From Przewalskia tangutica (lineage: Eukaryota; Streptophyta; Magnoliopsida; Solanales; Solanaceae), in NCBI GenBank assembly GCA_029844215.1, contig CM056721.1:13404368-13468367 (forward strand): a DNA stretch of 64,000 nt, written 5' to 3'. Every line of letters starts with the position of its first letter. Positions within the stretch are counted from its first letter, which is position 1. Below the pieces are notes generated by a model. It was not told the origin of the DNA, did not search any database, and saw only the letters and a program-made list of their open reading frames with translations. Position numbers and translations under genes: made by a program. Of the stretch, positions 50,208 to 61,600 are shown one piece after another.

Positions 50208-50820
50208 CAAAGTTATCTATTTTTAATTTCTAATTTGGTTTTTTTTTTTTTTTTTAATTTATTTTTTACGTTTTTATTTATATTTTTGAAAAGTTCGAGG
50301 TGCCGTGATTCTCTGTTGGTTTTGATTTATCTCAGGAATTTGTTAGATATGGATTTTTTCTGTCAATATGACAGAGAACCAACCATAGTCCATAGAGGAA
50401 GAGAGGGAGGAGTTAAGAGAAACTATACTCAGTCTCACGAGGTACCAGAATCAGTTCATAGATGAAACAAGAATGGCCATGCAGAAGTTGGAAGCGCAAA
50501 TAGCAGAGCTCGCGATCATATTCAACAGCGAAACATATGAAGAGCAATCTGAACCTGGGGTAGGCAATGAGGAAACACAATGTCAGGCAATTGACCTGAG
50601 GGATGCCGAATCAAGGGAGATAGAGAGTTCGCAGTGAGTCGCGGCCGATGGCGAGGGCGCGGCTGAAGATTTTGAGACAATGCAGAGAGCGGTCACGAAG
50701 GTTACGGCATCCGAGGCGGTCTGAGAAAGTGGCGTCGCGGCGCCTAAGATCGGCCGCGGCGCCTGAACCGAGAAATCGGCACGGTATAACCGCGCCCGGT
50801 GATGATACCATATCCTCGAA
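50208..50820 (+). pseudogene. Element 2 leader and gag N-terminal remnant
   Basis: After the T-rich leader, an ATG at about 50368 opens MTENQP, a stop, then a helical, charged frame: EEEREELRETILSLTRYQNQ, TRMAMQKLEAQIAEL and ATQ-type acidic sequence, to a TGA at about 50636. The stretch 50640-50790 is GC-rich with GCCGCGGCGCC and has no recognisable gag core. The next recognised block already belongs to the protease side, so most of gag appears deleted. Confidence 0.6.
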
Positions 50821-51700
50821 ATTAAAAACATGCACCCGACAAGCAATTCTCCAGTTCGTGGAGGTCCTCAAACAATTGCGGCTCAATATCCCGTTCTTTG
50901 AAGCATTAGAACAAATGCCGAGCTACGTCGAGTTCATGAAGGATGTGCTTAGCAAAAGAGGAGGATTACGAAGCGGTGATGTTGGTGAGGAGTGTAGTGC
51001 CGTCTTACGAGACAATGCCTCAAAAGTTACAAGACCACAGGAGCTTTACCATCCCATGTACTATTGGGAAGTTTGAATGTCGGAAAGGCATGCGACTTAG
51101 GAAGCGGGCATAAATCGATGCCTATCTAGTTTTCTCGCAAGCTAGAAATGGGAGAAATCGACCTCAAACATCACTTGCGGTTAGTGACCGCTCAATTGTT
51201 CATCAGGAGAGTCATCGAAGATGTTTTAGTGAAGGTGGACAAGTTCATCTTCCTCGCCGACCGTTATCTTAGACATACAAGATAACGATGGAATCCCCAT
51301 CATACTTGGCGGACCGCTTAGCCACGGGACGGCGCCATCGATGTTCACAAAGGGAGTTGAAGCGAGTAGGCGAAGAAGAGGTGATTTTCAATGTTTTTCG
51401 AGCAGCAACTTTTCGAGGCCAAGGGTAGCGCTCGACCATTGATCTTAGCGAAGAAGCGATGTCGACCAAGGAGTTCGGATATGATGATACGCTTGAAGAA
51501 ATCACGACCACGTGGGATGATGATAGTAGAACCGATCGGATCGATGGAATATGCAAATTGGATGAACGCTTATGAAAAATGGGATACAAGGAAGTATGAG
51601 GAGCTTGGGCCAGTGCGGAAAGATCATTACCATCCACGGAGAAGGCTCGAGTTAGAGTTAAAAACCCTACCAAATCATCTACAATACGATACCTAGGTGA
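50821..51700 (+). pseudogene. Element 2 protease region
   Basis: Contains FVEVLKQLRLNIPFFEALEQ, MPSYVEFMKDVLSKR and EECSAVLRDNASKVTRPQEL, the stretch that precedes the Athila protease, then a shifted frame with NDGIPIILGG, a decayed form of the D.G.PIILGRPFL motif near 51285. The reading frame shifts many times in CG-rich words. Retroelement proteases cut the polyprotein; this copy is not functional as read. Confidence 0.7.
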
Positions 51701-51899
51701 AGAAAAACCTTACGGTGATCATTTCATGCCACCTATCCACGAAGAGATTGACAAGCGCTAAGAGTACTAAAGAATCACAAGCGGGCCATTGGATGGACAT
51801 TAGCGGACATAAAGGGATAAGTCCATCGACGATGCATAAGATCCGTCTAGATGAGGAAGCGGACCATCCATGAAGCCCAAAGCGACTAAACCAGCATGA

Positions 51900-53191
51900 A
51901 AGAGGTAGTGAGAAAGGAAATCCTAAAATGGCTCGATGCGAGGTAATCTACCCCATATCCGACAAAGACATGGGTAAGCCCGACAAGTGGTGCGAAAAAG
52001 GGTGGAATAACGGTGGTGACCAACGAAAAGCGAACTCATTCCTCGAGAAGCGGTCACGGATGGAGAATTTGCATTGACTATCGCAAGTTGAATAAAGCAA
52101 CTAGAAAAGACCACTTCCGTTGCCATTCCTAGATCAAATGTTGGGCAGACTTGCAGGGCATAACTACTCTTGTTTTTGGATGGATACTCGGTATCACCCG
52201 GTTGCAATAGCCCCGGAAGATCGGGAAAAAGACAACATTCACCTGTCCTTTTGGTACATTTGCATTCAGAAGGATGCCATTCGGACTCTGCAATGCACCT
52301 GCAACTTTTCAGAGGTGTATGATGGCAATTTTTTCAGATATGGTAGAGAGAACTATAGAAAACTTTATGGATGATTTTTCGGTCTTTGGAGCATCATTCG
52401 ATGAGTGTTTAAGGCATTTAGAAGCAGTGTTAAGCCGGTGCGAAGAATCTAACCTTGTGCTAAATTGGAAAAAGTGTCACTTCATGGTAACAGAAGGAAT
52501 CGTCTTGGGACACAAAATATCAAACCAAGGTATTGAGGTGGACAAAGCAAAGATTTCTGTGATCGAAAATCTCCCACCTCCAGTATCAACAAAAGGAGTC
52601 AGAAGTTTCCTTGGACATGCAGGGTTTTATAGAAGATTTATCAAGGATTTTTCAAAGGTCTCAAAGCCTCTTTCCACATTGCTAATGACGGGGGTTGCCT
52701 TCGACTTCAATAAAGAATGCTTATCCGCATTTCAAACGCTCAAGGAGAAGCTCATTTCAGCACCCATAGTCATTGCACCAAACTGGGAGCTCCCATTCGA
52801 ACTAATGTGCGATGCAAGCGACTATGCAGTTGGAGCGGTGCTTGGACAGAGAATCGACAAGGTATTTAGATCCATCTATTATGCTAGTAAGACTCTAAAC
52901 GACGCACAGTTAAATTATGCAACTACTGAAAAAGAACTACTAGCTATAGTATATGCTTTTGAGAAATTCAGGCCATACTTGATTGGGAATAAAGTGATAG
53001 TATACACTGACCACTCTGCTATAAAGTACTTGATGACAAAGAAGGATGCGAAGCCTCGCCTCATCCGATGGGTCCTACTCCTACAAGAATTCGACGTGGA
53101 GATTCGTGATAAGAAAGGAACAGAGAATTCAGTTGCAGACCACTTGTCAAGACTGGAAAACACGAGAGCGAACACGAGGATGTGCAAATGA
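51900..53191 (+). pseudogene. Element 2 reverse transcriptase and RNase H
   Basis: The start (51900-52270) is frameshifted but shows the RIDYRKLNKATRKDHF region and PFLDQMLGRLAGH. From 52274 a 305-residue frame is open: MPFGLCNAPATFQRCMMAIF, the catalytic FMDDFSVFG (usual F/YxDD), VLGHKISNQGIEVDKAKISV, GHAGFYRRFIKDFSKVSKPL, then RNase H with LMCDASDYAVGAVLGQR, YATTEKELLAIVYAFEKFRP and YTDHSAIKYLMTKKDAKPRL, ending DHLSRLENT. The motif set is that of the Athila/Tat branch of Ty3/gypsy. It is the best preserved enzyme block of the window. Confidence 0.93.
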
Positions 53192-54415
53192 ATGATCACT
53201 TTCCGCGAACAATTGTTCCGAGTAAGTATGAATTCTAATTTACCTTGATACGCTGATTTTGTCAACTTTCGTGCGGCTAAAGTACTACCCGGGCTTGTCG
53301 AGGCAGTAGTGAAGAGGTTTTATTGAGTAAAGCATTACTATTGGGAGGAAACTATGTTAAACAAACACTGTGCCGACCAAGTCATCACGCGAACTATACC
53401 AGAGGAAGAGATGCACCAGGATCTCACCCATTGCCACACTTTATCATGTGGTGGACACTTTGGGGCATCAAGAAGCGGCAAAGGTATTGCAATGCAGTTC
53501 TCTTGGCCAACACTCTTTAAGGATGCCCATACCTTTGTGCGAGAGATGAGATAATTGTCGAGAGAACATGGAACATCTCAAGCGAAACGAAATGCCTTCG
53601 AGGATATTGGAAGTGGAACTTTTCGATGTGTGGGAATCGATTTCATGGGGACAGTCCCGGCATCCTTTGGAAATCAATACATCCTTACGGCGATTGACTA
53701 TGTGTCCAAATGGGTAGAAGCGGTGGCACCAAAGAAAACGACAGAAGACTGCTCAAAAATTCCCCCACAAGACTATTTTCACAAGGTTCGGCACCCCAAG
53801 AGGTCTCATCGATGTGAAGGAGCCATTTTTGCAATAGGCAATTGAATTCATTGCTTTCCGATATGGAGTTTACCATCAAGACTACAACCGCTTACCACCT
53901 CAAGCTAATGGGCAGCGAAGTATCAAGCAGTAAATAGCATATTGGAAAAGGCGGTGAACGGCTCAAGGAAAGACTGGTCCATCAAATTGGATGACGCATT
54001 GTGGGCATACCGGACAACATTCAAAACACCAATTGGTATGTCACCTTATAAATTAGTCTTTGGTAAAGCATGTCATTTGCCAGTAGAGTTGGAACACAGA
54101 GCATACTGGGCAATGAAGAAGTTAAACATGGATACCACGGCAGCGGGGAGAGGAGGCTACTACGGTGGCGAATTAGATGAATTAGACCACAATGCCTATG
54201 AGAATGCAAAGATCTACAAGGAACGAACGAAAGCATGGCACGATAAGAATTTGATACCAAAAGACTTTCAAGAAGGACAACAAGTGTTGTTATTCAACTC
54301 AAGGTTGAGATTGTTTCCAGGCAAGTTAAAATCACGTTGGACAGGACCATACACGGTGGTGAGAGTATTCCCATATGGAGCGATTGAAATAAAAGGGAGA
54401 GAGGAGGCGCCTTGA
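53192..54415 (+). pseudogene. Element 2 integrase
   Basis: Shows the zinc-binding side (CHTLSCGGHFG), FSWPTLFKDAHTFV, then KRNAFEDI, VGIDFMGTVPASFGNQYILT and IDYVSKWVEAVAPKKT. After two shifts (53750-53940) comes an open frame 53942-54415: EKAVNGSRKDWSIKLDDALW, AYRTTFKTPIGMSPYKLVFG and KACHLPVELEHRAYWAMKKL, ending in the C-terminal LKSRWTGPYTVVRVFPYGAI. The KACHLPVELEH wording is typical of Athila. The second catalytic Asp region (SDGG) is garbled at about 53800-53830. Confidence 0.9.
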
Positions 54416-56151
54416 GTAAGCGGACAGAGGTTAAAACCTTACCTGATCAATGAAATGGAATACATGAACTTGGTAACTTCTCATACCTTAAAATAATAAG
54501 GAACTTGCGTCCGGCTAAAAGACGTTAAAGACAGCGCTAGTTGGGAGGCAACCCAATGTTTTTAATTATGTTATTTCAATTTCTGTTTTTATTCTATTTT
54601 ATTTTTGATCAGTCTCACGGTCTTGGGTTCTTGTGTCCATGTTATGTTGACAGGTGAAAGCCGAGGATGTGGAAGGCGAAAAATGAAGAGAAGTCAAGGA
54701 TACCCAGAAAAATCGTCATAGCGCCGCGGCGCCATTCATGAGGCATGGCGCAAATAAACGTAAGATGTTGAGAACTTCCGTGGCGCTACCATTTGCGAGC
54801 ATGGCGCCACAACTGAAAATGTGAAAATCTGGAAGACACCCTGATCCGAAGGCCCACTCTCCAAACCAAAACACGAGAATGCTCCTCCCATGCGAATTCA
54901 AAGCATTATCCACCGCCACCACCACCATTTTAACCAAAGTTTGTAAGTGTCTATTTCTTTTACTGTCTTTGAGTCTACACACATTGGGGACAATGTGTGT
55001 TTTAAGTTTGGGGGTGTTTATTTGTGTTTTGTTTTCTTTATGTGTCATGTTATGTTTTACTTAAGTCTTTTTTATTGTTTTTATGTTTATTTTGAGTCAC
55101 CAAATTTTTTTCTTTTTGAGTCATAATTGTCTGTCAAAGATCATAATTGTTGTAGTTGCTAGAAACACCTAGTGAAGTAAGGTGAAATAACGTAACGGAA
55201 TTGAAGCAACTATCTAAACACTTAGGTTAGATATGCCAAAAACTCATAGAATCTGTCTATTTGGAGTTTCTTGCTTGAATTACGCATACTAAATGATAAA
55301 TGCTTATGTGTTATGATTGCTTGCTATTTGAGGCGAAATAGTTAGGATATGCATGTTAGGGAGATGACTCAGACATTTCTTTGATAGCCAACTCTTACCA
55401 TTCTTTTCTATCCCGTACTTTAAAAATATTCCTAGTCAGCCCCTTTGAGCCTAAAAATTGAAACTTCTTCTTTGACACCCTATATTCCCACAAATTGTAC
55501 CATAAGTGAAAATATGAAATAGTGGAATACATTGTGTTAAAAAAGAGACAAAAAGAGTGAATAAGTCTGTGCACCCCAATACAAAAGTAATAAGAATTAG
55601 GCAAAAGCCTAAGTTTGGGGGTGCTTGTCATTATTACATACTTCACTCTTCCAAAACAAAAGAGGGAAAAGATAGAATCGAAGTGAAGGAAAGAACAAAA
55701 AGAAAAAGGAAAATATTGAAAAGCTAAAGAGCTTATGGTACACAAAAATGAGCCTAAATGATTTTTTATCAACCCCTACCTAAGCCTACATTACAACCCT
55801 TAAAAGTCCTGAAGATCTCTTTTATGCATATCCAGGATTAGTGGAGAATAACAAGTAAGCATGCCATAGGAATTTTTGAATTTATATGCATGATTTAGTA
55901 TATTGACTTCCATTAAAGCATGATAAATATGAGTTTGCGAAATATCTAGCTTCATGTGTTTAGTGTGCTGAAATTTCATGCTATATGTTCCTGCATATTA
56001 TTTTGCTAACCTTCATGTTTTTCTAGTTAACACTAATGCAGAAAAAGTGATCAATGGCAGTGAGTCTTTTTATTTTTTGTTCTTTGAGTCTTTTATTTTA
56101 TTTCTTTCAATCTTTGCTCGAGGGCGAGCAAAGGTTAAGTTTGGGGGTATT
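54416..56151 (+). other. 3' non-coding part of element 2 with PPT
   Basis: Long spacer after integrase. GCGCCGCGGCGCC occurs at 54721-54733 and a related word at 54780. From 54925 the sequence matches 32900-34098 of element 1. The phrase AAGTTTGGGGGT occurs three times (about 55005, 55612, 56137); the last one, GTTAAGTTTGGGGGTATT, directly precedes the 3' LTR and serves as polypurine tract. No open frame is supported. Confidence 0.75.
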
Positions 56152-57595
56152 TGATCGGTGTATTTTATATACACCTTTTGAGTCAGTTTTAGTTAGTCTT
56201 TTGTCCCATTTTGCACATATAAGTGTCGTATTAGGATAATTTTTCTTTCTTTTGAGTCAAAGTGGTTTAAATGGCCAAATGGCGGAAAAAGAGCAAAAAA
56301 GAGGGCAAAGAGAGGCGTCGGTGGAAAGCAGAGAAAGTGGCGAACGAGGAAAAATCAAGGCGCCGCGGCGCCTCCTGCGATCAGCGAGGGCGCGGCGCCA
56401 TCATTCGAAGAAGGTGCAGAAGATCCAGCGCGGCTGCGAACGCGACTCGCTATCGAGAGGGCCAGAAGATATAAGCGCGCGGCTACCGACGACAGCGAGC
56501 GCGGCGCTACACATCAGAAGCCACGGAGATGCACGGCGCGGCTCCGAACAGCGAATATCGGCGCGGCGCCTAAACAACCGCGGATTGCGAAGCTTGTGGC
56601 GCTGGCGCTGTCATGCGCGCGCCGTCACGAAAAAATAGGTTTTGACGGATTTTGGGCGAGCTGCGAGGAAAAGTTGAGGCGGTTTTCGGCTTATAAAGGA
56701 GAACCCTAGGCAGTTTTTGAGGGTTCCCCTTCTTGCACAACACAAAACTTTTGGCTTGGAGATTGAATACCATTAATTTAGTACTTTCTTTTCCTTTTCT
56801 TTACTTTATTTCAGTTTTTGCATGATGAACTTTGAATTAGTTCTTGTCATCTTTATGGCTAGGAACTAATTCTCTTATAGGGCTTTCCATGTTGAATTAC
56901 TAGAAACTTATGTTATAAATTAATGCATGTTTATGATTATTTTTCTTATTGAGAGATCTATCCAATAATTGAGTTGAATTCTTGGTAATTAATTGACAAC
57001 TAATTATCACTATATGATTTCTAATCAAATTCTGAAAAGGGGGGATTGTGAATATGCTGTAAGTTGGGTAGACATTCTTGGATTGGGGATGAAAATACCT
57101 CAATTATTTATGTAGCGTTGATGAGAGGCTTAACAACCCTAATTTTGCGCATTGTGTGTGACGATCAACTAGGTTTTTGTTCTTAATCCTCCTATAAAGT
57201 TATCCTTATCACCGAAAGTTAGGTAAGGTGCGATACTGGGGTTGAGTGTTTATATAACCCTAACGGGAGTATAAAACGATTTCGTAAACCTGCTTTCTCC
57301 TAAAGAAGAATACCATAAGTTAATGCATTAGTAAGTAGCATAAGCGGATAGTAAGGATACATGGAAGCCCTATTCTCATCACAACTGAAGTAAACCTTTA
57401 TAGTTAAATAGCTTTTATAGTTCGTAGTTATAAACAACCAATCAATCATAAATTCGCCAAATAGATACTAGAAAATAGATAGTTGATACTTGAACCCTAA
57501 TCCTAGAGGACGATATTCAGTCTTATCAAAGACTATATTACTTGTCACGATAACGTGCACTTGCGTTTAAAGTGTGTGCATCTTACCGCGCATCA
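56152..57595 (+). repeat. 3' LTR of element 2
   Basis: TG...CA ends as in the 5' LTR. The GC-rich block (56305-56640) retains several complete GCCGCGGCGCC and GCGCGGCGCC words that are altered in the 5' LTR. TATA-type box GGCTTATAAAGGAGAACC at about 56687. Confidence 0.95.
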
Positions 57596-58123
57596 GGTAG
57601 ACATTCTTGGATTGGGGATGAAAATACCTCAATTATTTATGTAGCGTTAATGAGAGGCTTAACAACCCTAATTTTGCGCATTGTGCGTGACGGTTAACTA
57701 GGTTCCTGTTCTTAATCCTCCTATAGAGTTATCCTTATCACCGAAAGGTAGGTAAGGTGCAATACTGGGGTTGAGTGTTTATATAACCCTAACGGGAGTA
57801 TAAAACGATTTAGTGAACCTGCTTTCTCCAAAAGAAGAAGACCATAAGTTAGTGCATTAATAAGTAACATAAGCGGATAGTGAGGAGACGTGGAAGCCCT
57901 ATTCTCATCACAACTGAAGTAAACCCTTATAGTTAAATAGTTTTTATAATTCTTAGTTATAAACAACAAATCAAAATATCAATTTACCAAATAGATACCA
58001 AAAAATAGATAGTTGGTAATTGAACCCAAATCCTTGAGGACGATATTCGGTCTTATCAAGACTATACTACTTGTCACGATAACGTGCACTTGCGTTTAAG
58101 TGTGTGCATCTTACCGCGCATCA
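57596..58123 (+). repeat. 3' LTR of element 1, second part
   Basis: Starts with the right copy of GGTAG and repeats the last ~530 bases of the LTR just before it (ACATTCTTGGATTGGGGATG to CTTACCGCGCATCA). It is the remainder of the LTR that starts at 34099. It differs from 57062-57595 at roughly one base in 25, so it belongs to an older copy. Confidence 0.93.
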
Positions 58124-58128
58124 ATCAT

Positions 58129-58640
58129 CCGTTAGAAGTTCAAGATATCTGATAATAGAGGGTGTTTCATATCCAACATATATTCCCAATATTTGAGGTC
58201 CCGTCTTTGTTCTATGTGGTGTAGCAATTGGGATATACACAGCACAACAAAAAATCTTTAGATGAGAAATGTCTGGTACTTGACCAAGTGCAAGTTGATG
58301 AGGGATATACTTATGATTAACACTTGGTCTTAAACGAATCAATTATGCAACATGTAATATTGCGTGACCCCAAACAGTAACTGATAATTTAGTTCTCATT
58401 ATCAATGGTCTAGCAATATATTGGAGATGTTTAATTAATGATTCAGCTAAACCATTTTGTGTATGCACATGAGGAACATAATGTTCAACTGTAATTCCAA
58501 TTGACATGCAATAATCATTAAATGCTTCGTATGTAAATTCACCAGCATTGTCAAGTCTAACTTTCTTTATGATATAATCCGGAAAATGTGCCATTAGTTT
58601 AATTATTTGTGCAAGAAACCTTGCAAATGCCATATCACGA
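58129..58640 (-). pseudogene. Copia 3 integrase part
   Basis: On the minus strand: DMAFARFLAQIIKLMAHFPD, KKVRLDNAGEFTYEAFNDYC, VPHVHTQNGLAESLIKHLQY, VWGHAILHVA and ISHLKIFCCAVYIPIATPHR, ending in IIRYLELLTDD. This continues directly into the segment at 31565 (FQAKFADCHFDE), so one integrase gene is split by the 26.6-kb nest. The first catalytic Asp block is missing because the sequence jumps to Copia 4 at about 58640. Confidence 0.88.
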
Positions 58641-58649
58641 CTTACAGCG

Positions 58650-59850
58650 CCGCGGCGCCTCAGTATCAGCCAGTACAAGAGTCGCGGCCCAGCTTCTTCC
58701 CAGGTCAAACTCCAGGGTTCAGACCAACATTGAAACAACGATGCACACGCTTGGCTTGACTCAGCCGGACCCTAATTGGTATATGGACACCGGCGCCACT
58801 ACCCACATGACATCCGACCAAGGTACTCTCTGGTCTTATTCCAATTTGAGCACTAATCGTGGTATAAGTGTTGGTAATAACAATTCTATTCCAATTAAGG
58901 GTTATGGTCATAAAACTTTGTCCCTTCCTCATCCATCACTTGTCCTGAAACATACCTTTCATGCCCCAAAATTGATTAAAAATTTGGTGTATGTCCGTAA
59001 ATTCACCAATGATAATTGAATTTCTATTAATTTTGATTCATTTGGATTTTCTGTGAAGGATTTCAAGACAGGGAGTCATCTCATGAGGTGTGACAGTAGG
59101 GGGATCTTTATCCAATTACACCGAGTCTCAGCATCTCGTGTCAAGCTATGCTATCCACTTTTACAGCTCTTGCTCCTTCCTTGTGGTATGATCGTCTAGG
59201 TCATCCAGGGTCGTCTATTTTATCTTCTTTAGATAGACATAAGTTTATTTCTTGTAAGGGTACGCGTAGTACTCCACTTTGTCAATCCTGTGCTTTGGGA
59301 AAAAATATTAAGTTACCATTTGTAGCGTCGAATTCTAATACTTCAATGTCATTTGATATTATTTTTAGTGATTTATGGACATCTCCGGTTCTTAGTTCTA
59401 TGAGTAATCGTTATTATGTTTTATTCTTAGATGACTATTCTAAATATTTATGAACGTTTTCAATTGCGAAAAAATCTCAAGTTTTTTCTATTTTCATAAA
59501 ATTTAGAGCTTTCATAAGAACACAATTCGAACGGGAAATAAAAAACATTCAATGTGATAATAACAAAGAGTATGACAATGAAAAATTTGGGGAGTTTTGT
59601 GCTCAAAATGAGATGAATTTTCATTTTTCTTGTCCTCATATGTCTTCACAAAATGGGAAAGCTGAGCGAAAAATTCGTACCATCAATAATATTGTCCGCA
59701 CTTTATTGGTTCATTCTTCAGTTCCTCCATTATTTTGTCATCATGCGCTACAAATGGCTAAGGTTTGACATATTCATCCCCTTTCAAAGTGTTATACAAT
59801 AAGACTCCATCATATTCTCATCTTAGGGTATTCGAATGCTTATGTTATCC
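58650..59850 (+). pseudogene. Copia 4 protease and integrase remnant
   Basis: After a gag tail (QYQPVQESRPSFFPGQTPGF) come MHTLGLTQPDPNWYMDTGAT, with intact DTGA active-site motif, and LKHTFHAPKLIKNLVYVRKF. The pre-integrase follows (WYDRLGHPGSSILSSLDRHK, CQSCALGKNIKLPF), then the core start SFDIIFSDLWTSPVLSSMSN and YYVLFLDDYSKYL, a stop, and later blocks (IRTQFEREIKNIQCDNNKEY, AQNEMNFHFSCPHMSSQNGK). Stops at 59019, 59453 and 59767 break the frame. The second catalytic Asp (CDN) is kept. Confidence 0.88.
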
Positions 59851-59854
59851 ACTG

Positions 59855-59984
59855 TTTCTGTAAAGTCTTGGAAATTTAAAAATGTGTTATGTTGTGCTTC
59901 ATGTGTATGCAGATTGCGTGTCTATGTGCACGTCTCACGACCTTATTCACATTCGAGGACGAATATTGTTTAAGGAGGGAAGAA
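59855..59984 (+). pseudogene. Ty3/gypsy pol tail
   Basis: The last codons of a gypsy pol, DLIHIRGRILFKEGRM, followed by TAA-containing LTR start. Such a tail sits directly upstream of the 3' LTR in several plant gypsy lineages. Only about 100 bases of pol are present. The left junction with Copia 4 is approximate. Confidence 0.6.
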
Positions 59985-60450
59985 TGTAAAGTCCCAAAAA
60001 ATATAAAAATAATAATAACAATTTTTTTAAAAAAAACAGAATAATATTAGGGAAAAAAAAAACTGCATCCCCCCCCCCCCTTAAACTAACCCCTCCCTCA
60101 ACCCCTTCTTCCACTCTCTCCCCTCCCTCAACTTCCCTCACTCTCACAACACACACACACCTATATTTAATAAACACACACATGTACTTTTATATACAAC
60201 ACAATTATACAAACACATCAAAGAGGGGCAGAAATAGAAAGCCAAAAGAAATCTGGAAGAAAGGAGTGTTAGCAAAAAGAGTTTGAGATTTTCATCCACA
60301 ATCACGAAGCAACAAAGGTGAGTCTTTCTCACTCAAATTTCTTAGTGAAATCCTGTATTTTAAGTTTTATACATGTTAGAATATAATGTTGGTGTTAAAA
60401 GAAAAATTATGAACTTAGATTTCTTAAACAACTAGTTCGGGACATGAACG

Positions 60451-60770
60451 TTACAAACTGTTTTTCGGAGTTTCACTTGTTGTAATTAGACGAAATTTGG
60501 TATGATTGTAAATCACTTTGTTACGAACATATTGAACTAAAGAAAAGGTAAAATGGACTTACGGTTTAAGAGTTATCATAGTTTAAACTTTCTGTCACAG
60601 ATTTGGACGAAATATGAGGGCAAGTAGAATTATGAACTGTTTTTCCTGAGTTTCACTTGTTGGAATTAGACGAAATTTGGTATGGTTGTAAATCACTTTG
60701 TTACGAACATATTGAACTAAAGAAGAGGTAAAATGGACTTACGGTTTAAAAGTTATCGTATTTTAAAATG
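60451..60770 (+). repeat. Tandem duplication of ~180 bp
   Basis: Two copies with TTTCACTTGTTG, AATTAGACGAAATTTGGTAT, GTAAATCACTTTGTTACGAA and GTAAAATGGACTTACGGTTT start at 60451 and 60630. They differ at about one base in fifteen. Located in the upstream half of the gypsy LTR. Confidence 0.9.
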
Positions 60771-61219
60771 TCTGCGCCGGATCGGTTGAAAGTCCGTAAA
60801 GCAGTGGGTAAAATGGTAAAACTGTAGAAATTGGTACAGAATATGAAATGTTGATTCCAATAAAAGTCCTAGATTTGTCTTTTCTCGTCATTTTGAGAAT
60901 TTACGGGGCTTGATCCGACTTACGGATAAGAAGTTATGACTATTTTAAGATTGTGTATCGTTCTGATAATAAATTCGGCGAAACAGTTCTTAATGTAATT
61001 GTTAAAACTGAAAAAGTGAATGTTTCGGTGGGGAATTTAAAATTTTGTGCTAAATAAAAGTTCTAGGTTATTTTGTTCTCGACAGTTTGAGACTTTACGT
61101 ACATAAATCCAACTTACGGTTTGAGAGTTGTAACCCATACAAGTGGGAATAGCGGAATATTGAAAGAAAGAAATATTAATTGAGTCTTTTGAACATATAA
61201 CATATACAAATACAAATAA

Positions 61220-61600
61220 ATAAATGCATTTGTAAATGCATCGTATCGGGTTACACGCCGCAACAAATATGTAAATGCATTTGTAAATGCATCGGATCGG
61301 GTTGCACGCCGCAACAAATATGTAAATGCATCGGATCGGGTTGCACGCCGCAACAAATATGTAAATGCATCGGATCGGGTTGCACGCCGCAATAAATATG
61401 TAAATGCATTTGTAAATGCATCAGATCGGGTTGCACGCCGCAATAATATGTAAATGCATTTGTAAATGCATCAGATCGGATTGCACACCGCAACAAATAT
61501 GTAAATGCATCGGATCGGGTTGCACGCCGCAACAAATATGTAAATGCATTTGTAAATGCATCGGATCGGGTTGCACGCCGCAACAAATATGTAAATACAA
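61220..61600 (+). repeat. Minisatellite of eight 39/51-bp units
   Basis: The word CACGCCGCAA (once CACACCGCAA) recurs at 61254, 61305, 61344, 61383, 61434, 61484, 61523 and 61574, so spacings are 51, 39, 39, 51, 50, 39 and 51. The 39-bp unit is ATGTAAATGCATCGGATCGG plus GTTGCACGCCGCAACAAAT. Long units have an extra 12 bases (TTGTAAATGCAT). GTTGCACGCCGCAAC can fold on itself. Both unit lengths are multiples of three, which keeps chance reading frames open. Confidence 0.95.

Larger units (their letters stand above)
35000..57595 (+). mobile_element. Athila-like Ty3/gypsy element 2, complete ends
   Basis: TSD GGTAG at 34995-34999 and 57596-57600. LTRs at 35000-36364 and 56152-57595, primer site after the 5' LTR and purine tract before the 3' LTR are all present. 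The internal region (pol as RT-RNase H-integrase) has RT blocks typical of Athila. It is interrupted 19 bases after the primer site by element 3. Without that insertion it measures about 8.8 kb. The gag core seems to be missing and pol has several frameshifts, so it is not autonomous as read. Confidence 0.93.
31566..58123 (+). mobile_element. Athila-like Ty3/gypsy element 1 (outer nest member)
   Basis: Begins TGATCGGTGTATTTTATATA and ends CTTACCGCGCATCA, with TSD ATCAT at 31561-31565 and 58124-58128. It sits inside the Copia 3 integrase. Its own parts are a 5' LTR remnant (31566 to about 32420), the 3' end of its internal region (to 34098) and a 3' LTR in two pieces (34099-34999 and 57596-58123). 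The 3' LTR is split by element 2. A deletion joined the 5' LTR to the 3' internal region, removing the end of the LTR, primer site, gag and pol. Confidence 0.92.

Noticed and set aside
61114..61586. Repeat-protein-like frames (RRATRSDAFTNAFTYLL units)
   Set aside because: Unit lengths of 39 and 51 bases keep frames open on both strands by chance; the array is in an LTR and has no start context or family.
61220..61600. CRISPR-like array
   Set aside because: Units are contiguous without unique spacers, the DNA is plant nuclear, and no cas genes exist here.
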